NCBI GenBank assembly: GCA_038234715.1
Contig: JBBQTD010000002.1
Location: 113,004 to 177,003, forward strand
Direction of reading: 5' to 3'
Source: SZAS-103 sp038234715
GTDB lineage: Bacteria; Pseudomonadota; Gammaproteobacteria; Xanthomonadales; Xanthomonadaceae
Length of the DNA stretch: 64,000 nucleotides
In this document: piece by piece, positions 1-8,636 of the stretch
How the letters are laid out: every line of letters begins with the position of its first letter
How positions within the stretch are numbered: the first letter of the stretch is position 1
Notes under the pieces: model-generated
What the model saw: the letters and a program-made list of their open reading frames with translations, nothing else
Databases searched by the model: none
Told to the model about the DNA's origin: nothing
Translations under genes and position numbers: made by a program

Positions 1-1761
1 CTGATAGCGCTTGCGGCGCGCATCCAGGAACCTCTCGACGTTCAGCACTTCGTCTGAAATCTGGTCGAGCGTATAGGCGCCCTTGAAGTTGTAGAACAGG
101 TTGATCTGCCTCCCGGCATCGTTCTTGAACATGTCGAACTTGGTGAGTTTCGCAGGCACGAAGCTCACCAGCACGATCGCCAGGATGCCGAGGATTGCCT
201 TGCCGCGATGCGCAAGCGTCCAGCGCAGCACACGGCCGTAGCGGTCGCGGAGCCACGGCAGGAAGCCGCGCTTCGAACTCACCGAAGGCGGCGTCTTGAG
301 CCGCGCCGAAATCATCGGAATCAGGCTCACTGCGACCAGCCACGATGAAAGCAGCGCAATCGTGATGGTGATGGCGACCTCGCCGAGGTACACGCTGATT
401 TCGTTTTTCGCGCCGAACAGGTTCGGCAGGAACACGATGATGCTGGCAAGCGTGCCCGCGCTGATCGCCATCTGCACGGCACGCGTGCCTTCGATCGCGC
501 TGCGCCTCGGATTATCCGGATACTTCTCGCGGTACTGGTAGATGCTTTCGACCACCACGACGGCGTTGTCGACCAGCATGCCGACTCCCAGCAGCAAGCC
601 CATCATCGACAGGATATTCAGGCTCATGCCGAGGAAGGACATTGCGCCGAGCGTGATCACGATGCACAACGGAATCGCCAGGCTCACCATAAAGGTCGAC
701 GGCCAGTGGCGCAGGAAATAGAACAGGATCAGCAGCGACAGCAGCGCACCGATGATGCCTGCCTGGACCAGGTCGTTGATCGATCCGGTCACGCCCTTGG
801 CCTGGTTGCCGACGATGTTCTGCTGAACCCCCCTGAATTCGGGTTCCTTCTGGATCGCGTCCATCTCCTTGAGCACGGCGCGCGAGACGTTGACCAGGTT
901 GGAATTGCGGTCGCGGTACACGTTGATGCCGACCGCCGGACGACCATCCAGACGTCGGCCGATGTCGGCCTTCTGCGGTTGCAGGTGGACGTCTGCGATG
1001 TCCGAGAGCTTGAGGCCCTGTCCGTTGAGCACGATGTGGCGCAAACCGTCGAGGTTGTTGATCTCACCCACCGGCTGGACGCGGATGCGCTGCTTGCCGT
1101 CGTCGATTTCGCCGGCCGATACGGAAAAGTTCGCGGCCTGCAGGCGCGTCGCAAGATCGTTGAGGCTCAGTCCATGCGCGGTGAGCAGCTGCGGCGCAAT
1201 GGCGATCTCCACCTCAGGCGGGAACGCGCCGGTGATCTCGACCCTGGCAACGCCCGGCACGCGCTCTATGCGCTTCTGCACGACGTTTTGCATCATCTGG
1301 TATTCACCGCGGAAGTCGCGGTTGCTGGCGAAGCGGATCTGCAACAGGGGAATGTCGCTGGGGGAGAACTTGAGCACCTGGAAATGTTGCAGGTCGGTGG
1401 GAAGCTCGGAGCGGATCGCATCGAGTCGGTCGTGCGCTTCCGACGCGGTGATCGCGATGTTCCGGTTCCAGTCGCTGAACTGCATCTGGATCGTCGAGCC
1501 GTCGGGGCCGCTCGTGGAATTCATTTCCTTGATGCCCGACAGCGTCGCCAGCGCCTCCTCGGCGGGCCGCGTGATCGTGCGTTCGACTTCCTCCGGCGTC
1601 GAACCCGGATATGGCAATTGCACCAGCACGAACGGAAAGCTCACCTCGGGGAACTGTTCGAGCGGCAGGCGGAACGCGGCGATGATCCCGATGACAACCA
1701 GCGAGACATAGAACATCACCGCGGTGACGGGTCGGCGCAGGCTCAACTCCGCAAGGCTCAT
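1..1761 (-). CDS. RND efflux permease, second subunit (3' end outside window)
   Basis: Inner-membrane RND (AcrB/MdtC-type) permease that would use the proton gradient to expel drugs or other toxic compounds through a tripartite pump. The visible 587 residues run from the start codon (MSLAELSLRRPVTAVM, the standard RND N-terminus with the first membrane helix) through the first porter domain and the helix block (IPLCIVITLGAMSFLGMSLN, then GMLVDNAVVVVESI, the conserved helix-4 region). The rest lies beyond base 1. The ATG overlaps the stop of the preceding permease (ATGA), so the two are translationally coupled and probably form a heteromeric MdtBC-like trimer, or were paralogs retained together. 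Substrate cannot be told from sequence. Family assignment is secure. Confidence 0.95.
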   Translation of the reverse strand, partial: MSLAELSLRRPVTAVMFYVSLVVIGIIAAFRLPLEQFPEVSFPFVLVQLPYPGSTPEEVERTITRPAEEALATLSGIKEMNSTSGPDGSTIQMQFSDWNRNIAITASEAHDRLDAIRSELPTDLQHFQVLKFSPSDIPLLQIRFASNRDFRGEYQMMQNVVQKRIERVPGVARVEITGAFPPEVEIAIAPQLLTAHGLSLNDLATRLQAANFSVSAGEIDDGKQRIRVQPVGEINNLDGLRHIVLNGQGLKLSDIADVHLQPQKADIGRRLDGRPAVGINVYRDRNSNLVNVSRAVLKEMDAIQKEPEFRGVQQNIVGNQAKGVTGSINDLVQAGIIGALLSLLILFYFLRHWPSTFMVSLAIPLCIVITLGAMSFLGMSLNILSMMGLLLGVGMLVDNAVVVVESIYQYREKYPDNPRRSAIEGTRAVQMAISAGTLASIIVFLPNLFGAKNEISVYLGEVAITITIALLSSWLVAVSLIPMISARLKTPPSVSSKRGFLPWLRDRYGRVLRWTLAHRGKAILGILAIVLVSFVPAKLTKFDMFKNDAGRQINLFYNFKGAYTLDQISDEVLNVERFLDARRKRYQ

Positions 1762-4700
1762 GGCGCTGTCTCCCCTCCCATTTCGCGGATGGCCACGGCA
1801 GTTCCGAGGCGAATGTCATGGTGCACTGCCGGATGGTCGCGGGCACCGGCTGCACGCAGGCCGCGTTCGCGCCACTTCGCATCCGAACTGCGATCGAGCA
1901 GGTCGTACATGACCGGAATCACGACCAGGGTCAGCAAGGTGGAGACCAGCAGGCCGCCGATCACGGTGATCGCCATGGGCGCACGCACCTCCGCGCCGTC
2001 GCCGCCGAAGAACGCAAGTGGCGCGAAGCCGAACAGCGCGGTCAACGTCGTCATCACGATTGGCCGCAGGCGAGACACGGCGCCCTGCTGGATCGCATCG
2101 CGCTTGGTCAAGCCCTGCTCGCGCAACTGGTTGACCTTGTCGACCAGCAGAATCGCGTTCTTCACCACGATCCCGACCAGCAGGATCATGCCGATGAACA
2201 CCACGATCGAAATCGGCGAGTGACTGATCCAGAGCGCCATCACCGCGCCGACGATCGCAAGCGGGATGGTGAACAGGATCACGAACGGATGCAGCAATGA
2301 TTCGAACTGCGATGCCATCACCAGGTAGACCAGGAAAATCGCGAGTGCGAATGCGAACATCAGCGACTTGATCGATGCGTCGAGCTCCTCTCCTTCGCCA
2401 CCGATGTGCATGCGCACGTCGGCACCGAGCGGGTTTTTCGCGGCGAGGTCCTCGACTTCCTTCACCGCGGTGCCAAGATCGATGTCGCGCAGATTCGCAG
2501 AGACGATCGCAACGCGCGCCTGGTCGACACGATGGATCTCGCTCGGGCCCACCGTGGCAACCACGTCGGCGACGGCATCCAGGGTGACCGGATGCGCACC
2601 TTCCGGATTCACGATGATCTTGCGGATCGCCGCGATCGAATTGCGGTCGGATGCGCGTGCGCGCACCAGCACGTCGATCTTGCGGTCGCGGAAGCTGTAG
2701 CGCGTTGCGACGTCGCCGCGCACCTTGTTCACCACCTGGTCCGCGATCTGCCGCGTGGTCAGGCCAAGGGCGGCGGCGCGATCCTGGTCGAAACGGATCT
2801 GCACTTCCGGGAAACCTTCCTCGACCGTGGACTTGATGTCGGCAAAATGCGGCGAATCCTGCATCAGCCGTGTCAGCTTGCGGCCTGCCTTGGCCACCTG
2901 GTCGAGGTCCTGCCCGCGCAATTCGATTTCGAGCGGCGTGGAAAAGCTGAAGATCTGCGGGCGGCCGAACTTGGTCTGCACGTCCGGATAGCCCTTCATC
3001 GTCGCGCGCATCTTGTCGGTTTCGCGCGTTTCCGACGCCTTGGTCAGGCTCGCACCCATGATCACGTCGAGCGTTGCGATGTTCTCGCCGGATTCGGTCG
3101 GGTTCGCATCCAACCGCGTACCCGGCCCACTCACGCCATACAACTGCTGTACGCCGCTGTCCTTGCCGTGCTTGCGCTCGATCGCCTGCACCAGCGCATC
3201 GGTCTCGCGCAGCTGGGTGCCCGCCGGCAGCTTCGCGGTCATCTGGAAGCGATCCTGCGCGAACTGCGGGATCAGGTCGGTGCCGAGCGTACTGGCGACC
3301 AGCAATGCGACGGCGAAGGCGATCGCGGCGGTGCCGAGCACGGGCAAAGGATGCCGCATCGCCGTCGGCAGCAATTTCTGGTAGCGGGCAGCGGCCCAGT
3401 CGTAGGGAATCAGCACGAGCCTGCCAACCCGGGTAAGGGCCCAGCCGACGTACCTGGCGAAAAAGCGCCCCAGCGTGGTGACGACCCACGAAATGCCAAA
3501 CACGCCGCTGGACGTTGTCACCCGGACGGCCTTGCCAGCCCCCCCGACGACGCGTCCGACACGGCCTTTCGGCTGCCCCGGACCATGCGGCTGCTCCTCT
3601 TCGAACGACAACGGCGCCTTGCTCTTGAGCGACGACAGCATCGGTATCAGGGTCAGCGATACGGCCAGCGAAATCATCAGCGCGATCGACACCGTCAGCG
3701 CCTGGTCCTTGAACAGCTGTCCCGCGACGCCTTGCACGAACACCAGCGGAAAGAACACCGACACCGTAGTGAGCGTCGAGGCGACAACTGCCATGCTGAC
3801 TTCGCGCGTTCCGGTGATCGCGGCGTCAAGCACGCCCAGCCCGCGTTCGCGCGCCTTTGCGATGCTTTCGAGCACGACGATCGAATCGTCGACGACCAGT
3901 CCCGTCGCGAGCGCCAGCCCGGCCAGCGACATCACGTTGAGGTTGAGCCCCAGCCGGCCCATGAAGAAAAACGTGGTGATGATCGAGACCGGCAACGACA
4001 ACCCGATCACGAACGTGCTCCAGCCGTCGTGCAGGAAGAAGAAGATGATCAGGATTGCAAACACGCCACCGAGCAGCGCTTCGAACTTCACGTCGTGCAA
4101 CGCGCTCTGGATGAAGATCGACTGGTCCTGGATCGTGGTCAGTTCGGTGCCGTAGGGCAGCTCCTTGTTCTGCGTGACCAGTGCGGCGTTGACCGCCGTG
4201 GCCACGTTCACTGTATTCGCATCGCCTTCCTTGTAGATCGCCAGCTCGACCGCTTCCTGGCCGCCAAGGCGAATGATCGCCTCGCGATCCTTGTAGCCCT
4301 GCGACACCGTGGCCACGTCGTGCAGCCGGATCGGCACGCCGTCCTGGTTCGCGATCAACAGGTCGCGCATCTGGTCGAGGCCGGTGAACTGGTTGACGGT
4401 ACGCACCAGGTACCGCTGCGTACCTTCTTCGATGCGACCGCCGGAGACGTTGACGTTCTCCTGGTTCAGCCGATCGATTACCTGCTGGATCGACATCTTG
4501 TGCTGCGCGAGGCTCTGCTGGTCGATCGCGACTTCGACCTGATCCTCCAGGCCACCACCAACCTTGACCGCAGCCACGCCGGCGACTGTCTCCAGGCGTT
4601 TCTTGAGCTGGTCCTCGGCATACCGACGCAAGCGCATCAACTCGGCCTGTGAGGACCCCGCTTCTCCAGCCGCCATGTTTTTCGTGGCGTCGGATTTGGT

Positions 4701-5150
4701 GGTCAGCACCAGCCTCATGATCGGCTCGGTCGACGGATTGAATCGCAGCAGCACGGGCGCGGAGACATCCAGCGGCAACTGCAGCGACTGCAGCTTGTCG
4801 CGCACATCGATGCTGGCCTGGTCCATTTCGGTACCCCAGGCGAACTCGAGCACGACGTCGCTCTGCCCGGTTTGCGAGGTCGAGTGGAGCTTGCGCAGCC
4901 CCTTCACCACGCCGACTGCTTCCTCGACCGGTTGGCTGACCAGCGTTTCGATCTCGGTCGGCGCCGCACCGGTGTACTGGGTACGCACCGTGAGCGTCGG
5001 GTAGCTCAGGTCAGGCAGCAATCCGACCTTGAGCCCGAACAACGCGATCACGCCGAAAAGCACGAATGTGAAGGTCACCATGGCGACCGTGACGCGACGA
5101 CGCGTCGCGAATGCGATCAGGCCGCCGCCCGGGGAAGTCGATGGCTGCAT
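1758..5150 (-). CDS. RND efflux permease, first subunit
   Basis: Full-length RND permease of 1130 residues, usual length about 1030-1050. It begins MQPSTSPGGGLIAFATRRR and shows the N-terminal helix, two large periplasmic porter loops and the helix-4 motif (ATGLVVDDSIVVLESI) with the acidic pair used in proton relay. A longer than usual loop of about 75 residues around residues 500-580 (after the helix ending LIPMLSSLKSKAPL) accounts for the extra length. I chose the ATG at 5150 because it lies one base after the adaptor stop. An in-frame start at 5240 would run 90 bases into the adaptor gene. Second gene of the efflux operon, coupled to both neighbours. Substrate unknown. Confidence 0.95.
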   Translation of the reverse strand: MQPSTSPGGGLIAFATRRRVTVAMVTFTFVLFGVIALFGLKVGLLPDLSYPTLTVRTQYTGAAPTEIETLVSQPVEEAVGVVKGLRKLHSTSQTGQSDVVLEFAWGTEMDQASIDVRDKLQSLQLPLDVSAPVLLRFNPSTEPIMRLVLTTKSDATKNMAAGEAGSSQAELMRLRRYAEDQLKKRLETVAGVAAVKVGGGLEDQVEVAIDQQSLAQHKMSIQQVIDRLNQENVNVSGGRIEEGTQRYLVRTVNQFTGLDQMRDLLIANQDGVPIRLHDVATVSQGYKDREAIIRLGGQEAVELAIYKEGDANTVNVATAVNAALVTQNKELPYGTELTTIQDQSIFIQSALHDVKFEALLGGVFAILIIFFFLHDGWSTFVIGLSLPVSIITTFFFMGRLGLNLNVMSLAGLALATGLVVDDSIVVLESIAKARERGLGVLDAAITGTREVSMAVVASTLTTVSVFFPLVFVQGVAGQLFKDQALTVSIALMISLAVSLTLIPMLSSLKSKAPLSFEEEQPHGPGQPKGRVGRVVGGAGKAVRVTTSSGVFGISWVVTTLGRFFARYVGWALTRVGRLVLIPYDWAAARYQKLLPTAMRHPLPVLGTAAIAFAVALLVASTLGTDLIPQFAQDRFQMTAKLPAGTQLRETDALVQAIERKHGKDSGVQQLYGVSGPGTRLDANPTESGENIATLDVIMGASLTKASETRETDKMRATMKGYPDVQTKFGRPQIFSFSTPLEIELRGQDLDQVAKAGRKLTRLMQDSPHFADIKSTVEEGFPEVQIRFDQDRAAALGLTTRQIADQVVNKVRGDVATRYSFRDRKIDVLVRARASDRNSIAAIRKIIVNPEGAHPVTLDAVADVVATVGPSEIHRVDQARVAIVSANLRDIDLGTAVKEVEDLAAKNPLGADVRMHIGGEGEELDASIKSLMFAFALAIFLVYLVMASQFESLLHPFVILFTIPLAIVGAVMALWISHSPISIVVFIGMILLVGIVVKNAILLVDKVNQLREQGLTKRDAIQQGAVSRLRPIVMTTLTALFGFAPLAFFGGDGAEVRAPMAITVIGGLLVSTLLTLVVIPVMYDLLDRSSDAKWRERGLRAAGARDHPAVHHDIRLGTAVAIREMGGETAP

Positions 5151-5151
5151 G

Positions 5152-6408
5152 TCAGTGCTTTGCAACGCTGGCATCGGTCGGCGACTTGGAAGCCACCGCG
5201 CCGCCGATAACATCGACCTTGGCGCCGTCGCGGATCGCAACCTTGCCTGCAGTCACCACCTGGTCGCCCTCGACCAGGCCCGAGCGGACCTCTGCAAGTT
5301 CGCCATCGATATAGCCCAGCTTGAGCGAGACGCGCACCGCCTTGCTCTTGCGCACGACGTACACGGCGGGCTCGCCTTCGTCTTCGAGCAGCGCCACGCG
5401 CGGAATCGTCAGCGCATCGGTGCGGCTGTCATAGACAACGCCAATGCGACCGAACATGCCGGGCTTGAGGCCGCCGTCGCCGGCAAACGCGCAGACCACG
5501 CGGAACGTCCCGCTACCGGAGTCGACGACCGGGCTGATCCGATCGATCTTGCCACGGAACGTCTTGCCCGCAACCGCGTCCACCAGCAGCGACACCGGCA
5601 GCCCCGCCTTCATCGTCGCCAGTTGGCGCTCCGGAACATTCAAGACCGCTTCGAGATGGCTGTCATCGACGACCCGGAACAGCGGCGCATTGAGCTGGAT
5701 CAGGTTACCGACCTTGACCATGCGCTGCGCCACGACGCCGGAGATCGGCGCGGTGATATTGGTATACGACAGTTCGAGCTGCGCGATGTTGAGTGCCGCG
5801 CGCGCACTGTCGAGATCGAAGCGGATCTGATCGTTCGCCTCGGTGCTCACCAGCTTGGCGGCGACCATTTTTTGCGAGCGTTCGTAATTCGCCTCCAGCT
5901 TGCGCACCGCCGCGTCCGCCTGGGTGACCTGCAACCGCTGGTGTTCGCTGTCCAGCCGCGCAAGTACCTGGCCCTTCTGCACGCGCTGGCCTTCCTCGGT
6001 CAGGATGGCCAGCACGATGCCTGACGCCTTCGACACCACCTGCGCCTCGCTTGGGGCATCCAGCGATGCGGTCCCACTGTAGCTGGCCGAGATCGGCCGA
6101 CGCTCGACTTTCGCAACCTCAACCGGCACGGCGGTGTCTTCCTTCTTGCCATCCTTGCCGTCCTTGCCGTCCTTGCCATCTTTTCCATCGGCGGCATCGC
6201 TCGCCGTGCTGCTTGCAGCCGTCTGCGTGGCCGTGGAACTGGCAGCGTCGCTGCGCTTGCAGGCGGGTAGCGCGAGCACCAGCGCCACCATCGCTGGTGC
6301 CAACAGCGACAGCGCCAAGGCACGTCGCGGGACATTCGCCGCTGGCAGGGAGGCGGACCCGGAAAGGGTCGGATCAGGGTGTATCGATTTCGAGCTGAGA
6401 GGCTTCAT
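5152..6408 (-). CDS. RND periplasmic adaptor (membrane fusion) lipoprotein
   Basis: Periplasmic adaptor that links the RND permeases downstream to an outer-membrane channel. 418 residues. A hydrophobic N-terminal segment ends LALPACKRSD, a lipoprotein signal with the acceptor cysteine near residue 50. Then comes a low-complexity linker containing DGK repeated five times, followed by the lipoyl/barrel-sandwich domain (VVSKASGIVLAILTEEGQRVQKGQ), the helical hairpin, the second lipoyl half (TNITAPISGVVAQRMVKVGN) and the beta-barrel. The DGK run is encoded by a 9-base microsatellite at about 6141-6190 and may vary in length between strains. First gene of the operon; its promoter region carries the palindrome shared with the GntR operon. 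No outer-membrane channel gene is in view. Confidence 0.93.
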   Translation of the reverse strand: MKPLSSKSIHPDPTLSGSASLPAANVPRRALALSLLAPAMVALVLALPACKRSDAASSTATQTAASSTASDAADGKDGKDGKDGKDGKKEDTAVPVEVAKVERRPISASYSGTASLDAPSEAQVVSKASGIVLAILTEEGQRVQKGQVLARLDSEHQRLQVTQADAAVRKLEANYERSQKMVAAKLVSTEANDQIRFDLDSARAALNIAQLELSYTNITAPISGVVAQRMVKVGNLIQLNAPLFRVVDDSHLEAVLNVPERQLATMKAGLPVSLLVDAVAGKTFRGKIDRISPVVDSGSGTFRVVCAFAGDGGLKPGMFGRIGVVYDSRTDALTIPRVALLEDEGEPAVYVVRKSKAVRVSLKLGYIDGELAEVRSGLVEGDQVVTAGKVAIRDGAKVDVIGGAVASKSPTDASVAKH

Positions 6409-6432
6409 CGTGGCCTGTAGTGCGCTGGTTAT

Positions 6433-6456
6433 GGTGTTGTATCTAAGTATAACACC
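6433..6456 (-). promoter_or_regulatory. palindromic operator over the RND operon promoter
   Basis: Read on the minus strand, a 24-base palindrome GGTGTT-ATA-n6-TAC-AACACC lies 25 bases before the adaptor start codon and contains a good -10 box, TATACT (6451 down to 6446). No convincing -35 is seen. It matches 20 of 24 positions of the palindrome at 40211-40234 in front of the GntR/YtrA regulator, and the -10 box falls at the same place within both. The likely binder is that GntR-family protein. That assignment is inference. Confidence 0.7.
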
Positions 6457-6790
6457 TTGTGCGCCCGGACGATCCCGAGCATGCCGAAGTGTGTCTTAAG
6501 CAGAAGTGCTTTCGCACATGCGTGAAGTCACGATGACCCTTGGCCTATTCCCTTGTGCAACTGCCCCGACGCGAAGAGAATCCGATCCGCGCATTGCTCG
6601 CCTGCGACCGCATCACCCATCGGCAAACGACGTTCCCGTGTTTGCCGATGCCCTTGTTCTGAGTCGGTTCGCAAGCGAATAGTTGCAATCACTGCACTCG
6701 CCGACGCAACTATTTCCAGGGCTTGCAACAGCGGTCCGCAACGTGGCTCCGATTCCGATGTCCTCATTCGCCGATTCGCGCTTGATGGCT
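6457..6790. other. intergenic space with two inverted repeats
   Basis: Divergent space between the efflux operon and the cytochrome genes. I see no convincing gene. It contains a perfect 11-base inverted repeat (6618-6628 against 6640-6650, arms CATCGGCAAAC/GTTTGCCGATG, loop 11) and a 9-base inverted repeat (6678-6686 against 6706-6714, arms AATAGTTGC/GCAACTATT, loop 19). Either could be a regulator site or an RNA hairpin. Neither is followed by a T-run, so a simple intrinsic terminator is unlikely. Confidence 0.5.
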
Positions 6791-6819
6791 TTGGGCATCG
6801 CGCCCACTCACGCTATACT
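6791..6819 (+). promoter_or_regulatory. putative sigma-70 promoter of the cytochrome c pair
   Basis: TTGGGC at 6791-6796, a 17-base spacer, then TATACT at 6814-6819. The cytochrome start codon is 33 bases downstream of the -10 box. Good spacing and a near-consensus -10, moderate -35. Confidence 0.5.
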
Positions 6820-6851
6820 TCGCGCCTCGCCATCGCCGACGATGCCTTGCA

Positions 6852-7214
6852 ATGAAATCAGACTCGACGAAACCGGCTGTGGTCAAAGCCGCCCTGCTGC
6901 TCACCGCCGCCGTGTCGCTGGCCCTTGCCAGCATGTCCGCAGTCGCCAAGGGCGATCCGGTGGAAGGCAAGAAACTCATTTACACCTGTACCGGATGCCA
7001 CGGCATCGAGGGCTACAAGAACGCTTATCCGAACTATCACGTTCCCAAGCTGGGCGGCCAGAACGAGCAGTACATCGTCAATGCGCTGACCGAATACAAG
7101 CATGGCGACCGCGCCCACCCAACCATGCGCGCGCAAGCCGAGAGTTTCTCGGACAAGGACATCGCGAACATCGCCGCCTACCTGTCCACCGTTGGCACGG
7201 AGGGCGAGAAGTGA
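6852..7214 (+). CDS. monohaem cytochrome c (first of tandem pair)
   Basis: Exported class I cytochrome c of 120 residues, acting as a periplasmic electron carrier. An N-terminal signal sequence (about residues 10-33, ending SAVAKG) is followed by one haem site, CTGCH, near residue 46, and by a C-terminal HPTM segment whose methionine is the likely sixth haem ligand. A closing helix (FSDKDIANIAAYLS) is typical of the cytochrome c4/c553 group. The stop codon overlaps the start of a second, homologous cytochrome. Together the pair resembles the two halves of a dihaem cytochrome c4 encoded as separate proteins. The physiological partner, perhaps a terminal oxidase, is not visible here. Confidence 0.92.
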   Translation: MKSDSTKPAVVKAALLLTAAVSLALASMSAVAKGDPVEGKKLIYTCTGCHGIEGYKNAYPNYHVPKLGGQNEQYIVNALTEYKHGDRAHPTMRAQAESFSDKDIANIAAYLSTVGTEGEK

Positions 7215-7573
7215 TCCTTCCCTCCCTGCAGCTGCGATCGATCGCGCCGCGCCTGCTTGCCACGACGCTGCTGTTCGCACTGGCCGGCAGCGCATACGCC
7301 GGAGGCGATCCCGCCGCGGGCGCGAACAAGGCCAAGCCCTGCTCTGCCTGCCACAGCAACGCGATCCAGGACCAGCAGTACCCCCGCCTAGGTGGCCAAT
7401 ACGCCGACTACCTCAGCCGCGCGCTGCACGAATACAAGACCGGTGAGCGCAAGAATCCAACCATGGCCGGCATGGCCGCGCCGCTCAGCGACCAGGACAT
7501 AGAAGACATCGCCGCGTACTACGCGTCGCTTCCCGGCAAGCTGCACGACCTGAGCCATTTGAAGAAGAAGTAG
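7211..7573 (+). CDS. monohaem cytochrome c (second of tandem pair)
   Basis: Exported class I cytochrome c of 120 residues. I place the start at the GTG at 7211, which overlaps the preceding stop (GTGA). Longer in-frame extensions would run through the first cytochrome gene. A signal peptide ends SAYAGG, then haem site CSACH near residue 42, the conserved RLGGQYADYL segment, NPTM with the probable axial methionine, and the closing helix LSDQDIEDIAAYYASLPG. Nearly the same size and order of motifs as its neighbour, so the pair arose by duplication. A strong intrinsic terminator follows. Confidence 0.9.
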   Translation: MILPSLQLRSIAPRLLATTLLFALAGSAYAGGDPAAGANKAKPCSACHSNAIQDQQYPRLGGQYADYLSRALHEYKTGERKNPTMAGMAAPLSDQDIEDIAAYYASLPGKLHDLSHLKKK

Positions 7574-7595
7574 GCGATCGTACGTGCGTACAAAG

Positions 7596-7619
7596 GCCCC
7601 GCCCGTCGGGGCTTTTTTT
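7596..7619 (+). terminator. intrinsic terminator after the cytochrome pair
   Basis: Six-base GC stem GCCCCG/CGGGGC with a five-base loop, followed by seven T residues (7613-7619). It lies 22 bases after the cytochrome stop, in the space before the convergent hypothetical gene. Confidence 0.9.
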
Positions 7620-7635
7620 GCACAGAGTCCATGTG

Positions 7636-8496
7636 TCAGTGCTCCTCGCAGGACCGTTCGTAGCGTTCCGTGGCTTCTTCGCGCGCCTGCGCATCCGGGT
7701 CAACCAGGCTCTGCGTAATGTCCTCGCACGGATTGGAGCCGCGGCCACTCATCCGCATGCCGCGGTCGGAAGCAACCTGGACGAGCCCGTGCGCATCCGG
7801 ACGCGGGGCCGGGCCGTTCCCTACGATGAACCCCACCACCGAGTTAACGACATCCTCGGGACTGGGATCGTCGCGCACGTGAAAGTCCGGCGAATTGCTG
7901 TGTGCGGCTCCGGGCAGCATGTAGGAGACATCGCGATGGGCAAGCAGGTCGCGTGGATGCTCTTGCGTCTGCGCAGACGGAACGCGCACGACGCCGTTCT
8001 TGTCAAACAACAGCGCGGGCGACCATATGGGTACGACAGGCACCGGAGGCGGCTCGATGGCGACTGCCTGTAGCGCGTCCTTCGGTGCGGTGGCGGCGTG
8101 CGGCGGTTGCGCGGATGGGAGGGGTACCGATCGGTCCGGCACGGGTCGCGTCGCTACGGTTGGTGGTGGCGAGGATGCCTTGGGAAGCACGCGCTGCGGC
8201 ATCACGATCGGCTGTGGTGCAATCCGGGCCGGATGCCGTTCGATGATGGTGATCTGCATCGGCACTAAGGCCACGCTTCGGCGCGCCAGCACAGGCCGCA
8301 TCGCCTCACGCAATCCCAGGGCGAACACCAGTTGCAGCAACGCGACTGCGACCACGATCGCTGCGCGTTGTCGTGCCGCAGTCGGATCGTGCTGCGCAGT
8401 TGGCACCGGGCCAAGGCACAGCAGCGACATGCGCAAGGCAGGCTTCGGTGCAGGTTCGCGTGCGGCGAGTTCCCAGAATGCATCGATCGTCGCCAA
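7636..8496 (-). CDS. hypothetical membrane-anchored proline-rich protein
   Basis: I do not recognise this 286-residue protein. It has one hydrophobic segment near residues 45-65 (AAIVVAVALLQLVFALGLRE), then a long proline- and alanine-rich stretch (about residues 95-150) and a C-terminal charged part with two cysteines (NPCEDI and ERSCEEH). A short cytoplasmic head, one membrane anchor and a Pro-rich spacer into the periplasm is the layout of TonB/TolA-like or cell-envelope linker proteins, but no TonB C-terminal motif is present. It converges with the cytochrome genes and is separated by about 140 bases from nfuA upstream. Coding status is supported by length and architecture; function is unknown. 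Confidence 0.7.
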   Translation of the reverse strand: MATIDAFWELAAREPAPKPALRMSLLCLGPVPTAQHDPTAARQRAAIVVAVALLQLVFALGLREAMRPVLARRSVALVPMQITIIERHPARIAPQPIVMPQRVLPKASSPPPTVATRPVPDRSVPLPSAQPPHAATAPKDALQAVAIEPPPVPVVPIWSPALLFDKNGVVRVPSAQTQEHPRDLLAHRDVSYMLPGAAHSNSPDFHVRDDPSPEDVVNSVVGFIVGNGPAPRPDAHGLVQVASDRGMRMSGRGSNPCEDITQSLVDPDAQAREEATERYERSCEEH

Positions 8497-8636
8497 GCAC
8501 GCAGTTCCGCCGGAAGGTTCGGCAGGCTAGCTTGTCACGATGAAAGATCCGGTTAAGTGCGGCCCGATTCCAGGTCGCCCTGGATGCGCGATTCAGTCAC
8601 TGCGTCGAAATAGCTCATGCGCTACGCCGAAACGGA

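Noticed and set aside
2406..4652. Long plus-strand frames opposite the RND permease, gdh, ndvB and metH genes
   Set aside because: They are antisense shadows of GC-rich genes. Their products are low-complexity (Arg, His, Asp, Gln-rich) without domains, while the opposite strand encodes well-known families.
7596..7619. Bidirectional terminator for the cytochrome and hypothetical genes
   Set aside because: The T-run follows the stem only on the plus strand. On the minus strand the stem is followed by mixed sequence.
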